Assembly: GCF_014839805.1 (NCBI RefSeq)
Contig: NC_051120.1
Location: 1,240,001-1,304,000 of the forward strand
Length of the DNA: 64,000 bases
Origin: Manduca sexta
Taxonomy: Eukaryota > Arthropoda > Insecta > Lepidoptera > Sphingidae
Direction of reading: 5' to 3'
The notes under the pieces were generated by a model. The model made no database searches, was not told the origin of the DNA, and saw nothing but the letters and a program-made list of their open reading frames with translations. The translations under genes and the position numbers were made by a program. This document shows, in pieces, positions 50,060 to 61,740 of this stretch. The number at the start of each line of letters is the position of its first letter. Position 1 is the stretch's first letter.

Positions 50060-50125
50060 TATGTACAATTAATAATTAAATAAATGAAATAAATAAATAA
50101 TAAATCTTTATTTCACCGAAAATAT
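50060..50125 (-). repeat. LINE-like 3' tail, reverse orientation
   Basis: 'ataattaaataaatgaaata', then 'aataataaatctttatttca': the reverse complement of the A-rich tails of jockey-type elements. Could equally be AT-rich simple sequence. Confidence 0.35.
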
Positions 50126-50380
50126 TAATTGATCAAATACAACTAAAGCAATATAGATTACAGACTATGAAAATGAACACCGAAAATTATGCTCATGCCT
50201 TATTCCGTACGGATTTAATTGTAGTTAGTTTTTAAATAGTACGTAGTTACGCAGATTTTAACCGGCATATAGTTTAAAAAATATATACAATTGTAAAACG
50301 TAGGTAGATATTGTAAAGAATTTTTGTACGACCTGCACCTTAATCCGCTTTGCAACGATGAAAGCTGCAGAGTAAAACAT

Positions 50381-50435
50381 CGGGAGGAAATTATAATATA
50401 GAAAAACCGCGATAAAACTAGGAAAAAAATATTTC
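50381..50435. repeat. Family G fragment
   Basis: 'cgggaggaaattataatata' then 'aaaaccgcgataaaactagg' match the end of the copy at 62633-62765 ('cgggagaaaattaaaacaaa', 'accgcgataaaattt'). Confidence 0.5.
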
Positions 50436-50871
50436 GATACAGAAATAAAATAGGTTTAAGACATAACTAGTGCACTCACTTCGCATCATATTCATCTTAT
50501 CACGGGAGCCTTATTGTTACCTATATTAGTTTCAAATTCTATTGACAGACAACTCAGATGTATCTGAATCTGAAAACAAGATTGTCCGACATGTAAATTG
50601 AACTCGAGACTTCGGCTTACAACCTTACATGGCCTAATTAATCAAATTCGATAGCTGTTTAACCGCATAGGACATGCTAGATCCGAATCTCTTCCTACTT
50701 TCACGCAGTTCCTAATGGTCGCAATAAACTAATAATGCAATCTATTTTCAATGGCCGGAAACGGCTGAAAGCGAGGAAATGTCAACTTCCCTGACATCAC
50801 AATTGTACTTGTCATATTTATTAACAGGAGATAGCATTAATTACAGGATTTAAATGGATTGCCTGGAGTCG

Positions 50872-51058
50872 TTTTACTGGTGGTAGGTCTATGTGAGAGT
50901 CCGCCTGGGTAGGTACCACCGCAATGTCTATTTCGCAGCAACAGTGTGGTCACCGTTGTGTTCCGGTTTGAAGCAGATTTTAGCCAGTGTAACTACTGGA
51001 CATAAGACTTACATCTCATGTTTCAAGATGGCGAGCGTAGTGGAATACCAAACAATAC
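50872..51058 (-). repeat. Family C repeat, 3' two thirds
   Basis: Reverse orientation of 'gtgactacacactgctgc', 'cattgcggtggtacctaccc' and 'accaccagtaaaa'. In this copy the + strand reads 'ttttactggtggtaggtcta' to 'atggcgagcgtagtggaata'. The head is missing. Confidence 0.75.
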
Positions 51059-51804
51059 GTGATTAGACATGTGCATTAAGGCCTATAAGGGCTAGCGAAT
51101 ATTTTCCCTCCTTTTCCCCTCCGCTCATCCTAAAGGAGTTCCCATACTTCCCTCAATTTCCTTCCCACTCTTCTCCAAGTCTCTGCAGTCGCAAAGCCGA
51201 AGGATTCTAGTATCTCATTTGCTGGTGTCCCCCGGTGTAGTCTGCAGGGACGCCTACTCTAAAAAAAGTTCCATACTAACCCAAACAAAGAAATAATAAA
51301 ACGTTAGGACTAGGTTTAAGTTGATTACAAGCGTCAGACACCTCATCTGACATTTATGCTGAACTGTAACCTCTGGAATATCACGAGATACACGCTGCTG
51401 TTTAGTGTTTTTCGTATATTTTTTATTTACATTAATATCTACTTTCTTAGTGTTTTCTTTTTTGTTTTAGAATGTTACAATGTATGGCGAATAAATATTT
51501 ACCTTTCATAGTATCCAGATATAGCGATTTGCGTAAACCCGGTTCGTTGTACTATGATAAATGTGTGCAATCTGGGCCAATACCGCTCCCGATTAATGAA
51601 GATTTATTGATTTATCTCAGTGCTTCATTGCTCTAATTGTAGCCGCTCCAGTTTCGTTAATTTGTTTTTTAGTATATACGTTTAATAACTCAATAGAAAT
51701 TCGTGGAATTAATCTAGTCTGTTTTTTGTAGTCAGTATTTTAATTTGGGCGAAGTGGTTTGATTAATTTGCTGTTTGGATATTAAATGTCATTATTTATC
51801 GCTT

Positions 51805-51928
51805 TGTGGCGAGTTCGAAAGCCAGGTCGGACATACTGAAGGTTTTTCTACTCAATATCAGCCCGGAGTCTGGAGTTGTGCCCGATATAGCGATAGGTTC
51901 ACCCCTATCGATAAAGGCCTTATGATGT
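51805..51928 (+). repeat. Family A SINE, middle part
   Basis: From the box B region ('gcgagttcgaaagccaggtc') through 'tatcagcccggagtctggag', 'gcccgatatagcgatagg' and 'cccctatcgataaaggcctt'. The last piece is internally shortened. Confidence 0.7.
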
Positions 51929-52030
51929 GTTAAAATATCACTATTGAACACTTTAGAACACATGGGGAAAGATGCATATATTTAAGAAGTTCGAAAATAT
52001 GTGAAGTCTGGGAACCCGCTCTATCCCAGA

Positions 52031-52165
52031 GTTTTGGTCTAATGTATAATCCTTCGGTAGTAGAGGAAACATGTGTTCCAAATCTGCCAGATTCAAACAA
52101 GCCTAGTATTATTTTATTCAATCAAAATCCTCAAATGCTAGTCGTCCCGGGAATCGAACCTACAA
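52031..52165. repeat. Family B-like 3' fragment and a box-B-like site
   Basis: 52031-52080 ('tggtctaatgtataatcctt', 'cggtagtagaggaaac') resembles the family B 3' part in + orientation. 52140-52165 holds a reverse box B ('cgggaatcgaacctac'). The two may belong to different elements. Confidence 0.35.
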
Positions 52166-52828
52166 ACGCCCAGTCCAAGCTAGACAAATAACACGATTAA
52201 TAGTAAGACCACGTAATAAATTGCAGTATGCATGTGCATATTGAGTCAGTCGTATGTGGGCTGACAGGCGGCCAGCTTTCTTCCATACCCTTATACGTTG
52301 TTTTATGGACACTTTTTCTATGTTCTTGTTTACGATATTTAGATAGAATTGTAGAGAAATTTCGAATTCTAGACTGTATTTGTGCCACTCTTTTATGATC
52401 TAGGTTTGTTTATTTCATTAAAAAGCAATAGATTTGCGCCAGACTGTCTTATTACGCAGTAATTGAAGACCAGCTAAGTCTAGGCTCCAGTTTAATACCT
52501 TGAAAATTTAAAGAGTAAAAAAATTTAGAAGAAAATAGTCATATTTAATATAGCATTCAAACATTCAGTTCTTTGTTTGAAAATTTTATACTGGATAAAC
52601 AAACAGAAAAACCCAAATATGACATCACCAATCGAATAAACACGGGAAAGCATCAACAAAGTCTAGAAAATAAACATGGCGCCGAATTCCTGATCGCACA
52701 GGCTATTTCGGAGCGTGGCGTAAACTCATTAAAGTGTCGAATTTATGGCCGCTAACTGACTTCCACATCAAGGGCAGTGTGCAGGGTTGAACGCGTCGAA
52801 AATATCTGATGTTTATCGTTTTTTTTTG

Positions 52829-53107
52829 CCTTTAATGACGAGACGAGCTATTCGCCTGATGGTAAGCGATACGATCGCCCATAAACAGAAGAAATACCAT
52901 CTAACACCTTGAATTACAAAGTATTAATTGGCATTCCACTGCGCTAGCCACACTGAGTTGTGAGATGTTAAGTGTTATTATGTCCAGTAGTTACACTGGC
53001 TACAATTCCCTTCCAGTGGACTACACACTGCTGCTTGAGGGTAGAAACAGACTGTGCGGTGATACCTACCCAGGCGGACTTGCACATACGAGAGGCCTAC
53101 CACGAGG
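52829..53107 (+). repeat. Family C repeat, complete
   Basis: Head 'tttaatgacgagacgagcta', 'cgcctgatggtaagcgatac', 'gatcgcccataaacagaaga', 'ccttgaattacaaagtatta', 'tgtccagtagttacactggc', 'gtgcggtgatacctacccag', and end 'gaggcctaccacgagg'. Three short frames of 60-70 codons within it come from repeat sequence and are not genes. Confidence 0.8.
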
Positions 53108-53212
53108 AACATTTCGAAACTTACAACTTTTACAAATGTATATACTGTTTTATACTTCATTCTTTCCTTGATATTTACATCTAGGAAGAAAAGGAAATTA
53201 AACAGCTATCAC

Positions 53213-53300
53213 TTAACTTAGCTTTTGCTCGTAAATTTGGTAGTTAAGCCGTGAAAGCATAACAGACAAAGTTACTTTCGCATCTATATTTGTTGGGATC
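53213..53300 (+). repeat. Family E-like fragment
   Basis: 'cttttgctcgtaaatttggt', 'taagccgtgaaagcataaca' and 'gacaaagttactttcgca' match the end-to-start arrangement seen at 45050-45090. Confidence 0.5.
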
Positions 53301-53721
53301 GAATGCTCCTTGATCCATACTCTTTCACCCACCTTTGCCCACCTCGCATACGCATGCCAGGTTATTGGCACGCCGGCGCCTGTCTGGCAAAATATTTGCT
53401 TATCTCGAGGGGTTCGATTGCCTTTCGTTTATAGTTGCGATATTTGTATCCGAAGACATGGGTTCAATCATACTAAAAATGATTGTTATAGTAGTTAAAG
53501 GAAAATTGCATCTTCAAACAAAACTGTACTTGGTATAAGAGAGTAGTTTAGAGTTTTAAAGGATCTGTAAATTTTAAATGACCAGATAAAGAATGGTTTG
53601 TTTTCTAGTTTCGAGGACACTGGTCAGTGCAATTGGCAGTGGATCGCAGTACGCTCGCATGGTAAGGCTGTTTATGGCTAATCATAATGTTTTCCACAAT
53701 AGCAAAGGCTTTCTTATCTTC

Positions 53722-53800
53722 TCATCATCTTCAACCATTAGAAGTCCACTGCCAAACATAGATCTCCCCTGAAGATATCCAGCCGGCCTGTATGCATTTG
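53722..53800 (+). repeat. Common lepidopteran dispersed repeat, second copy
   Basis: 'catcatcttcaaccattaga', 'agtccactgccaaacataga', 'tctcccctgaagatatccag' match, with substitutions, the element at 42225-42330. Confidence 0.5.
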
Positions 53801-54389
53801 CATATAAAATGTAGTAAAGTTGGTTCATAATTTTATACGCCCACAAGGGACCACCGTACACAAGTTTTAAAACTCGCCATATTGACCCACGTAGGTGTGT
53901 AGCGTTCCGGTATCAGCCTGTGTATATCCCAATCCAACAGGCCGGCACAATTGTATCAACTATCTGGACTCTACTCCTCTTACCAGGTGTAGGTCTTTGC
54001 TGAGACCTTATTAAAAATTCGGTACTGCCATCACACACAACTTACTTAAAAACCATTGGCATTTAGCACCCAATTGAAAAGTAGGTCTTATAAAAGGGGT
54101 CATGTACTCCGGAAGCCGTATATTCACGCTAGCAGCCGTGGGTGTAGCCGAAAACGGTAACATTAACACTCCCATGTGCATTAGAGGTGACGCTCTAAAC
54201 GTCTTAATGGGAACTGTATGAGTATCGTGTATGGTTTCATTCATATGGTTCAACTTGTTTGTGATATGAAGTTCGTAGATAGCGCCTGATTTACGATGTC
54301 CGACTGAATTGCTACTCGAGGTATAAGACGACTAAATACAAAGGTAACACTGTCTAGCATAATTCTTGTTATGGATTACTTATTATTCT

Positions 54390-54651
54390 ACTCCTGCAAA
54401 TGTTCTCTGTATTGTGAGGGTTTAAGACTTAGACCACCACGCTGGCCTCGTAAGAATCGGGTCTTTCAATACTTTTGAAATTCTTACGCAGAATCCATAG
54501 GTTTCCTTACAATGTTTCCCTTCACCGTTAAGTCAAGCGATAATTAACATAAAATACACACGTAACTTCATAAAGTCAGAGGTATGCCTTTTGAACCTGT
54601 CTCTTCTGACTCAACAATCCGTTCCATCCCTGACGAAGCTATAGGTTTTTT
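54390..54651 (-). repeat. Family B SINE, reverse orientation, aged
   Basis: On the minus strand: 'tatagcttcgtcagggatgg' (head), box B degraded near 'gacaggttcaaaaggc', 'ttaacggtgaagggaaacat', 'gaggccagcgtggtggtcta'. It meets the opposite-strand copy head to head at a T-run (54646-54652). Confidence 0.75.
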
Positions 54652-54652
54652 T

Positions 54653-54972
54653 TAGCCTAGTTGGGTGTGGAACGGACTGCCAAGACGAATGTCCGCAGGT
54701 TCAAATTCCAAGGGCACACACCTCTGACTTTTATAAAATCATGTGTGTATTCTTTGTGAATTTATCGTTCGCTTTAACGGTGAAGGAAAACATCGTGAGG
54801 AAACCTGCACATCTGAGAAGTTCTGTATAGGAATTTCGAAGGTGTGTGATGTCTACCAATCCGCACTAGGCCAGCGTGGTGGACTAAGGCCTAATCCCTC
54901 TCAGTAGTAGAAGAGGCCCGTGCTCAGCAATGGGCAAGTATATAATACAGGGCTGATATTATTATTTCCTTA
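54653..54972 (+). repeat. Family B SINE, nearly full length
   Basis: 'tagcctagttgggtgtggaa' (box A), 'ccgcaggttcaaattccaag' (box B), 'aacggtgaaggaaaacatcg', 'ggccagcgtggtggactaag', 'ctctcagtagtagaagaggc' and tail 'ggctgatattattattt'. It is the least diverged family B copy here and lacks only the first few head bases. Confidence 0.85.
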
Positions 54973-55024
54973 GAGGCATGTTACTAATCCATAGCCTCTG
55001 ATTGAGACAAACACTTCGCATTAA

Positions 55025-55105
55025 CTAGAGCTTCTGACAGGGTGAGCATTTGAACCCCATACCTCAACGTCGCGGTCTGAGCCAGCCAACCATCCTTATT
55101 ATGGC
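55025..55105 (-). repeat. tRNA-like SINE fragment
   Basis: On the minus strand, 'gttggctggctcagaccgcg' (box A region) and 'ggtatggggttcaaatgctc' (box B) are at tRNA-like spacing. It resembles no other family in the window. Confidence 0.45.
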
Positions 55106-55141
55106 ACCACAACAGTATTTCTACGACTATGCGTTATTTAG

Positions 55142-55440
55142 CCAATCATCAACTTTGTACGTAAAGTACATTAGGTCGATATTGCTTTGGCTAAATATTT
55201 TGACGAATACGCAGTGTAGGCTATAATATATTGAGTACTTGTCCAAGATGAAGTTGTTAGACCTTTGTTCTTTGACTATGAAAAATGTTTCCTGTGGGTC
55301 AAGTCAAGGGTTCATGAGTGGTTCGCTCATTCGTGGTAATTATAGCTAACTAGTTACAGGGTCTTTATTTTGTTAAAATATTTACGTGTTTCGGCAAAGC
55401 AATATCGACTTTATAGTTTGTGTATAAAGTAGATGTTGGA
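55142..55440. mobile_element. About 300-bp inverted-repeat MITE
   Basis: The 15-bp segment 'gtcgatattgctttg' at 55175-55189 is repeated exactly in reverse at 55395-55409. The outer flanks ('ccaatcatcaactttgtacg' and the reverse of 'ctttatagtttgtgtataaa') are diverged complements, giving terminal repeats of roughly 45 bp. The interior has no coding capacity. Confidence 0.6.
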
Positions 55441-56830
55441 TTGTAATAAGTTATAACAGTCACTGTAAAGTAAAATGAAATTTTATATAAAAATGTCATT
55501 TATAGAGGACCTGTCTATAGTCTTGGACTCCTATTTAGGTTTTCATCGCGGATATACAAGATCATATTGACATTGTGTAATACAGTGTACCAAATTAAAC
55601 CATAATGTACTTACATATCATCTTCAAAATAATCCTCAATAAGTCACTCGAACCGTAGATGTAACATAAAAAAGTAATTACGAACAAAATAAATATCAAT
55701 AAAAATAATTTTAATTGTACACGCCCTCATGCTACTGCTACTGAATTTGACAAGCGACAACATCGCACTTACAGTCAGAAATACACTCACTCACTAAAAC
55801 ACAAAATTATCAATAAATCAGAAAAAAAACGTTTTTTTTTTTGTCAAAAAGGCATTGTTCATGAATGGTTTCATCAAGGGTTTAATTTATTAATGCGTGT
55901 CAAAATATAATGTCAAAATACATTTTACGCGGACGGGGGTGCAACAATGTAAAATATTTGCCAAGAAATACACATGTTTAGAATATTAGATAGATCTCAA
56001 GATAAGCTGTTATTTACTTTATACCTACGTTATTACAGCTCATATTTCTGTCACCGTGATAATCTATTGTACTGCGCATATCGCTCTAGTTTCCACTAAG
56101 CGTTTACTTTTTCAATACATTTACTTAAGCGGATTGTACTTTACGTAAGAACGTTCATATTGTCCGACCTTGGACAATACGGCTTCGAGATTAAGGTGCA
56201 TTCACACCTCACGTAAAACCTGATTATGTATTTTATTACCACTAGGGCGAGGGATTAAAATAATCTATTCAATAGTTATTCGATTTAATAAATGGGACTT
56301 AAGTTTTGGTAATAAGGTCGTTTGGTTTTACGTTTTTTTTTTTATACTGGGCATTTATGTTTACAGATTGCATCCAAGATTTCGTATAATATTGCATTCT
56401 ATTTCTGAAGCCTAACTGCAGTTTACAAAAACTTCCTTGTTTGACGAATTAGCCAGTGTAATTCCTCGTCATTATAAAATTTTACATATTAATAAATAGA
56501 AGTAATTACGAAAGTTATTTAGCTGCTTGATTTGTAGGAAACAAATCAGTTTCCCAGTGTACAATCCACTTAACTATAATCTGGGCGTTTGTAATGATAT
56601 GCATTCTGCTAATCCTCGTAAACGTCATATTGGATAGAAAGTTCTAGATAGAAAGTTGACAGATAGTTTACGATATCGGTTGCGACATCCGATACGATTA
56701 TCTTTTATCTTATATGAAAATATTAAACAATCATGTCAATAATTGAGTTTAAAGAAGTAATTATATTTTTTAGTTTGGGTTCTGTTTTATATTTAAGTGT
56801 ATACGACACATGTGACTTCTCTTTATACGC
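55441..56830 (+). other. Probable intron, no supported features
   Basis: AT-rich, with long A/T runs near 55.82 and 56.33 kb. I see no family member or gene signal. Confidence 0.35.
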
Positions 56831-56844
56831 TAAACTCTAAAGGA

Positions 56845-57099
56845 CTGCCTCGGTGGCGTAGTTGTATTGCATGTCCGGTACAATAGCGCTCTGAGGTCCT
56901 GGGTTCGAATCCCGGTCGGGTAAAGTGATATATAGGTTTTTCTGCTTAGTATCAGCCCGGAGTCTGAATTTGCGCCCGATATGGCGATAGGCTCGCCCCT
57001 ATCACATCATGGGACGGAACATACTTGGCGAAAAGTGGGTGCCCTAGTTGTGCCTCTGCATACCTTCGGGGATAAATGCGTGATGTTATGTATGTTATG
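56845..57099 (+). mobile_element. Family A SINE, complete, with target-site duplication
   Basis: The 255-bp element begins 'ctgcctcggtggcgtagttg' (box A), has box B in 'ctgggttcgaatcccggtcg', then 'agtatcagcccggagtctga', 'gcgataggctcgcccctatc', 'ggcgaaaagtgggtgcccta' and a short 'tgatgttatgtatgttatg' tail. It is flanked by a perfect 14-bp duplication (TAAACTCTAAAGGA) at 56831-56844 and 57100-57113. This shows target-primed insertion by a LINE. The intact flanks and low divergence suggest a fairly young copy. Confidence 0.92.
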
Positions 57100-57361
57100 T
57101 AAACTCTAAAGGATAAGCAGTTTTTTTCCATTTTAGTTGTGAATATGGCTCACATCTCCGCGTGAGTAAAAAAACCGGGCAGTAATATCGCTATTTACTT
57201 TTCAAAACAAAAAACTTATTATATTATTCAACATGTGTGTCAAATTTCATTTAAACCCGTTTATAGATTTCTGCGTTTACTTTTTACAATCATTTTTATA
57301 TCCAACCATCATAATCTTATTTAAGTAAATATTACCATCTGTTTGTTTTATTATTGATTTG

Positions 57362-57655
57362 ATTAACGAGACGAGCTCGCCGTTCGCCTGTCGGTTAATA
57401 ATACGACCGCCCATAAACAGTAGAAACACCATCCAACACCTTGAATTCCAAAGTATTGTTTGGTATTCCACTGCGCTCGCCATCCTGAGACAAGAGGATC
57501 TTAAGTCTTATTATGTCCAGTAGTTATACTGTCTAAAATGTTCTTCAAACTGGAGCACAACAGTGACTACACACTGCTGCTTAGCGGCAGAAATAGACAT
57601 TGCGGTGGTACCTACCCAGGCGGACTCTCACATATGAGCGACCTACCACCAGTAA
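57362..57655 (+). repeat. Family C repeat, complete
   Basis: 'attaacgagacgagctcgcc', 'cgaccgcccataaacagtag', 'aacaccttgaattccaaagt', 'cactgcgctcgccatcctga', 'tgactacacactgctgctta', 'cattgcggtggtacctaccc' and 'gacctaccaccagtaaaa'. A minus-strand frame within it is repeat-derived. Confidence 0.82.
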
Positions 57656-58384
57656 AATCTAACTACGGAACCCTTTCACGTTAATACGCTGCGAGCTTGC
57701 CACCGGTTTACCGTTCACCATCAGATTTTTATTATAATCTGGAGCCGATTGCAGTTTGCGTAAATAACTGTCTTACACGCTCGTAAATGCGAAATAAAAT
57801 CGAGTAATTTATACCACTTTTGAATTACTGGTGTACGGTATTTGTGGTCTTGGTAAGAGGATGTATATTTGACCGCAAACATGGATAAACCCAGCATGGA
57901 TCTGATAGTAGACTTCCATGATCTTTAGCCTTTTGAAGTCCGCTGTTTAAAACAGAATATCTCTCCTAGAGCTTCGATTATCCGAACGGCCGCTGAACTG
58001 AACAAAATTAAGGAATTCTGCTCATAATATTCATAAAACATGTTTTGTTCCTCAAGCTATTTGCACTTCATTTCCTACTTACCACTCGGATAAACGAGAT
58101 TCATATTATGTTTGTTTTACATAAAGAATACAGTTTGATTACCGGAATAAACCGCTTACCCGAAACACCCACGTTCTACAATTAATTCGAATAATCGATC
58201 TTCTATATTATATATCAGACTGGCACACAATACGTCATATGGCTCGTTCCATGGTCAGTCGGCATACATCTGAAAGGTAGGGCAAGAATGGATGGTCGCA
58301 AAGTCTTTTGGTTATTTCATTTTGACTGCATTAGTTCTCACACTTATTAGGTCTAGTCAGGACCCTTTGCTGGAGGAATACTAA

Positions 58385-58560
58385 TTGGTCACTGCACCTG
58401 ATGGTAAGTAAGGAAAGCCCAAAAGCATGTGGACCGGCAAGAGATATCAACATCGGACGATCGGCATAGTTTAGACGGCCTGCTTAAATGCTTCTTTACG
58501 CTCCGATTGAATGACCCTTAGTAGGGAGGAGGGAGCACGTACGCTAGCAAACTGACCTAC
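58385..58560 (+). repeat. Family D-like repeat, diverged
   Basis: 'ggtcactgcacctgatggta', 'agtaaggaaagcccaaaagc' and 'caagagatatcaac' correspond to the first half of family D; the second half is not recognisable. Confidence 0.45.
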
Positions 58561-59081
58561 AGGTTACATAGTGCGGCAGAAATATAAATTATTGAGAGAG
58601 TTGCCAGAGTACAAAAATAAATAAAATCAATCATTTTGACACTCGTAATTTTGTTTATATCTTAACAATATTCCAACAAAACCCTGGTAGGAAAAACCGC
58701 GACAGAACGCCGTTATATAAAACTGTACGGTTGTCCAGTCTTTCCAAACCCATTACATTAATTTCATGCCTTTAGTGTTTATAATTTTGATTTTAAAATG
58801 TTCTTGCGTATGGGTTACGTGTCGCATAAAATTGGTAATTAAAGGGTTCCGAAATTGCCAAATAAATTAATGCCACGAAAAATATGGGTTTTGTACGCAT
58901 TTAAAGTTTTATAATGAATAATTAAAACGTATATTACTTTGAGTAACTGAAATAAGCTTACAATTATCTTTTTCCTTAAACATGTTGAAGATAACCATTT
59001 AGTATTGTGACTAATCAAGTTGGCAGCGGCACAGTATTCTATTACAATCTTTTCTCTCTATTTTTGACGTCCATGGCAATA

Positions 59082-59260
59082 TGTCCCCACTGCATCTGAT
59101 AGTAAGTGGAGTGGAGCACTAATAGAATGTTAACTGACGAGAGATGGTTACCCTACGACAGTCGACATAAACATGCTCGCCTGTTGGAATCAGATATACA
59201 CAGGTTACTCCCGGAACGCGATACTTACGTGGGCCACTATGGCGGGTTTTAACATTTTAC
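59082..59260 (+). repeat. Family D repeat, tandem copy 1
   Basis: 'gtccccactgcatctgatag', 'taagtggagtggagcactaa', 'gacgagagatggttacccta', 'actcccggaacgcgatactt' and 'cactatggcgggttttaaca'. The second unit follows within 10 bp. Confidence 0.75.
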
Positions 59261-59267
59261 GGAGAAA

Positions 59268-59495
59268 GTGACCACAGCACCCGATGGTAAGTGGAGGGAA
59301 GTCCGATAGAATGTCGATTAACGAGAGACGATTACCCCTTGTAGTCGATACAATTATGCCGGCCTGTTGGAACTAGATATAAACAAGCTGATCCCGGAAC
59401 GCGACACACTTACGTGGGTCACTATGGCGGGTTTTAACACCTTGTGTACGGCAGTCGCTATCCAGGCGGATATAAAATATATCCTACCACCAGCC
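59268..59495 (+). repeat. Family D repeat, tandem copy 2, complete end
   Basis: Same order as copy 1, with the additional end 'gcagtcgctatccaggcgga', 'tataaaatatatcctaccac'. The 65-codon frame 59367-59564 runs through it; this is repeat-derived, not a gene. Confidence 0.75.
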
Positions 59496-59750
59496 ATACA
59501 TTTTATTTACAGTCTTTTAAGTAGAATACATAAGGTTATTCCCAAAAGATGTTTAGTAGATTGACAAACCGAATCAACTAATAATTTGGTTTAACGTTAG
59601 ATACGTCTTTCTCCATTAAATTAAGTCATTGGAATTTACAAATTAATCCTAAACCACTGAGGAATGGGTTTAAGGTCATTACGTGGTCTTACCGCATGAT
59701 AATGGCCACATTATTAGAATTTATATTACTCAAACCGGTAATTTCATAAC

Positions 59751-59992
59751 AACACACAACATCACGCATTTTATCCCCGAAGGGGCATGCAGAGGCGCAA
59801 CCATGGCACCCACTTTTCGCCAAGTGTGTTCCGTATGATGTGATAGGGAGTTTTTCGCCATACCGGGCACAAATTCAGACTTTGGCTGATGAGCAGAACC
59901 CACATATCACTTTGCCCGACCTGGGATTCGAACCCAGGACCTCAGAGCGCTGCCGTACCGCGTATGCAGTACAACTACGCCACCGAGGCAGT
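59751..59992 (-). mobile_element. Family A SINE, complete, with target-site duplication
   Basis: On the minus strand: 'ctgcctcggtggcgtagttg', box B 'ctgggttcgaatcccaggtc', and tail 'ttcggggataaaatgcgtga'. It is bounded by a perfect 15-bp duplication (CGGTAATTTCATAAC) at 59736-59750 and 59993-60007. Its head nearly matches that of 56845-57099, so they are sister copies. Compared with that copy, a segment in the middle is shortened. Confidence 0.92.
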
Positions 59993-60049
59993 CGGTAATT
60001 TCATAACGCGGTTAATTGCATAATTGTCTTTAACATAAATTCTAAAGTC

Positions 60050-60200
60050 TGTCTGCTTCGGTGGCGGAGTTGTACTATACGGTACGACACTGCTCAGGTT
60101 CTGAGTTCGAATCTCGGGTTGGGTAAAGTGATATTGAGTTTTTCTGTTCTCTATTAGCTGGGATATGGCGATAAGTTCACCCTCTATCACATTTAACAAA
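60050..60200 (+). repeat. Family A SINE, 3'-truncated
   Basis: 'gtctgcttcggtggcggagt', box B 'ctgagttcgaatctcgggtt', 'aaagtgatattgagtttttc' and 'gatatggcgataagttcacc'. It ends after 'ctctatcacattt'. It is head to head with the previous copy, 57 bp away. Confidence 0.78.
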
Positions 60201-60652
60201 AAAAAAACAATTACCAGTTGTAAACATTTTGCCAGGCCGTCGCGGTCATGAGTCATAGGTCGTTCACATTGACATTAATGTGAAGTAGCGTCATTAACTG
60301 TGTAAGTTAAACGAGTTAACATTAAAACATTATGACACTTATCTTTTGCATCTAGTTTATATGTAACAAACTGGTACAGTCAGGCGCAAATTTGTACTTC
60401 CTATGTCAATAAATTTACTTCGCTAATTATCACTTGCTAATGTATGTAAGAAAGCATAAACACCTATCTAAAATTTCACGAACGATTGCATTTTAATCCC
60501 CATGTCTATATGAATTAAGGTCAGCGCACATAGGATTAAGCGCATAATAAACAACATTGCATGACAAAATTCTTCTGAAAGTAATTACGTCGCGGATCAC
60601 TTACCGAACGCTCCGAAAATGAGGCATTATGTAGTTCGTTGATATTAAAATT

Positions 60653-61080
60653 TCAATTAATTATTTATTTATTTATTTAAATATAAGACACACCAACGAT
60701 TTATCACGAAAATACAAATGAAGGATCCACAATATAAGGTACTTATTCTAGGTGACAAATCTTTACAGGTGTATACAACACTATTGGCTAAATATTTTTT
60801 GTATAACAGAAAATTGAAATCAAATATAAATTATCATTTATAAAATAAATGCAAACTTAAAATCTTTTGAAAATACAAAATTATAACTTAGTCTAATTAA
60901 ATTAATATATTAAATTTAACACAGGTACAACATAAAACTAGAATTACAATTGAAATAAATAATGATATCTATAGAATGTAAAATTAAAAAAAATAAGCTT
61001 TGGAATCTTAAATAATCATAGAAGAATTATAAAAGAATAAATTAATAGATATTATCACTATTACTGTTCAAGATTTCATA
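60653..61080. repeat. Very AT-rich tract with ATTT microsatellite
   Basis: Starts with 'attatttatttatttattta' and stays nearly free of GC for about 400 bp. No other structure is seen. Confidence 0.6.
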
Positions 61081-61520
61081 GCACCTCCTGCGAAATTGGC
61101 AAACACTATTTATAGTAAAGATATCGATTTCCCAAGGGGTTCATCTCGTTATAGGACTTTGCTAGTCTATTGTAGGGGCATATTTGCCTAAATTGGTTCT
61201 ACTGCGAGGTAAGGGAAAAGTTTGGGATAAAGGGAATCTTGGTAGGTACGAGGAAAGGAAAATTTTAATCGCGACAACAATTCGGACGATATCATGTCTC
61301 CATGTATCAGTTTGTATAAAGTTAAAATTACGTACAATTAGCCTGGAAAAATGTTACATTATATACGTTTAGTAATTTTGGGCCGTAATTGAATTGCTCA
61401 CCAAGCCACATTTACACCTGCACGAATTCACTGAAGTGGCCTACAGGTGTATTGAATCCAATTGTTAAATGCCAACTTTGTACAACTCTGCTTTAGTAGT
61501 TGTTTTTTTTATTTATTGCT

Positions 61521-61630
61521 CTGAATAACGAGATGAGCTTGCCGTTCGCCTGATGGTAAGCGGTTTGACCGCCCGTAAACATTATAAACACAATCCAACA
61601 CCTTGAATTACAAAGCATAGTTTGGTATAA
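61521..61630 (+). repeat. Family C 5' part
   Basis: 'gaataacgagatgagcttgc', 'cgttcgcctgatggtaagcg', 'gtttgaccgcccgtaaacat' and 'ccaacaccttgaattacaaa' match the head of family C; truncated after 'tttggtat'. Confidence 0.72.
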
Positions 61631-61740
61631 ATTAATATTTTAATAATTAAACAACGAAACACATATTTATTTGACAATGCTCAGAGACGTTACACATTCA
61701 TCCCTGTCCCTCTTCTATAAGCAAGTCTAAACAAAGTGCC

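Noticed and set aside
56845..57099. A functional tRNA gene
   Set aside because: Box A and box B are present but the cloverleaf is not complete and the element continues as a SINE body with flanking duplications.
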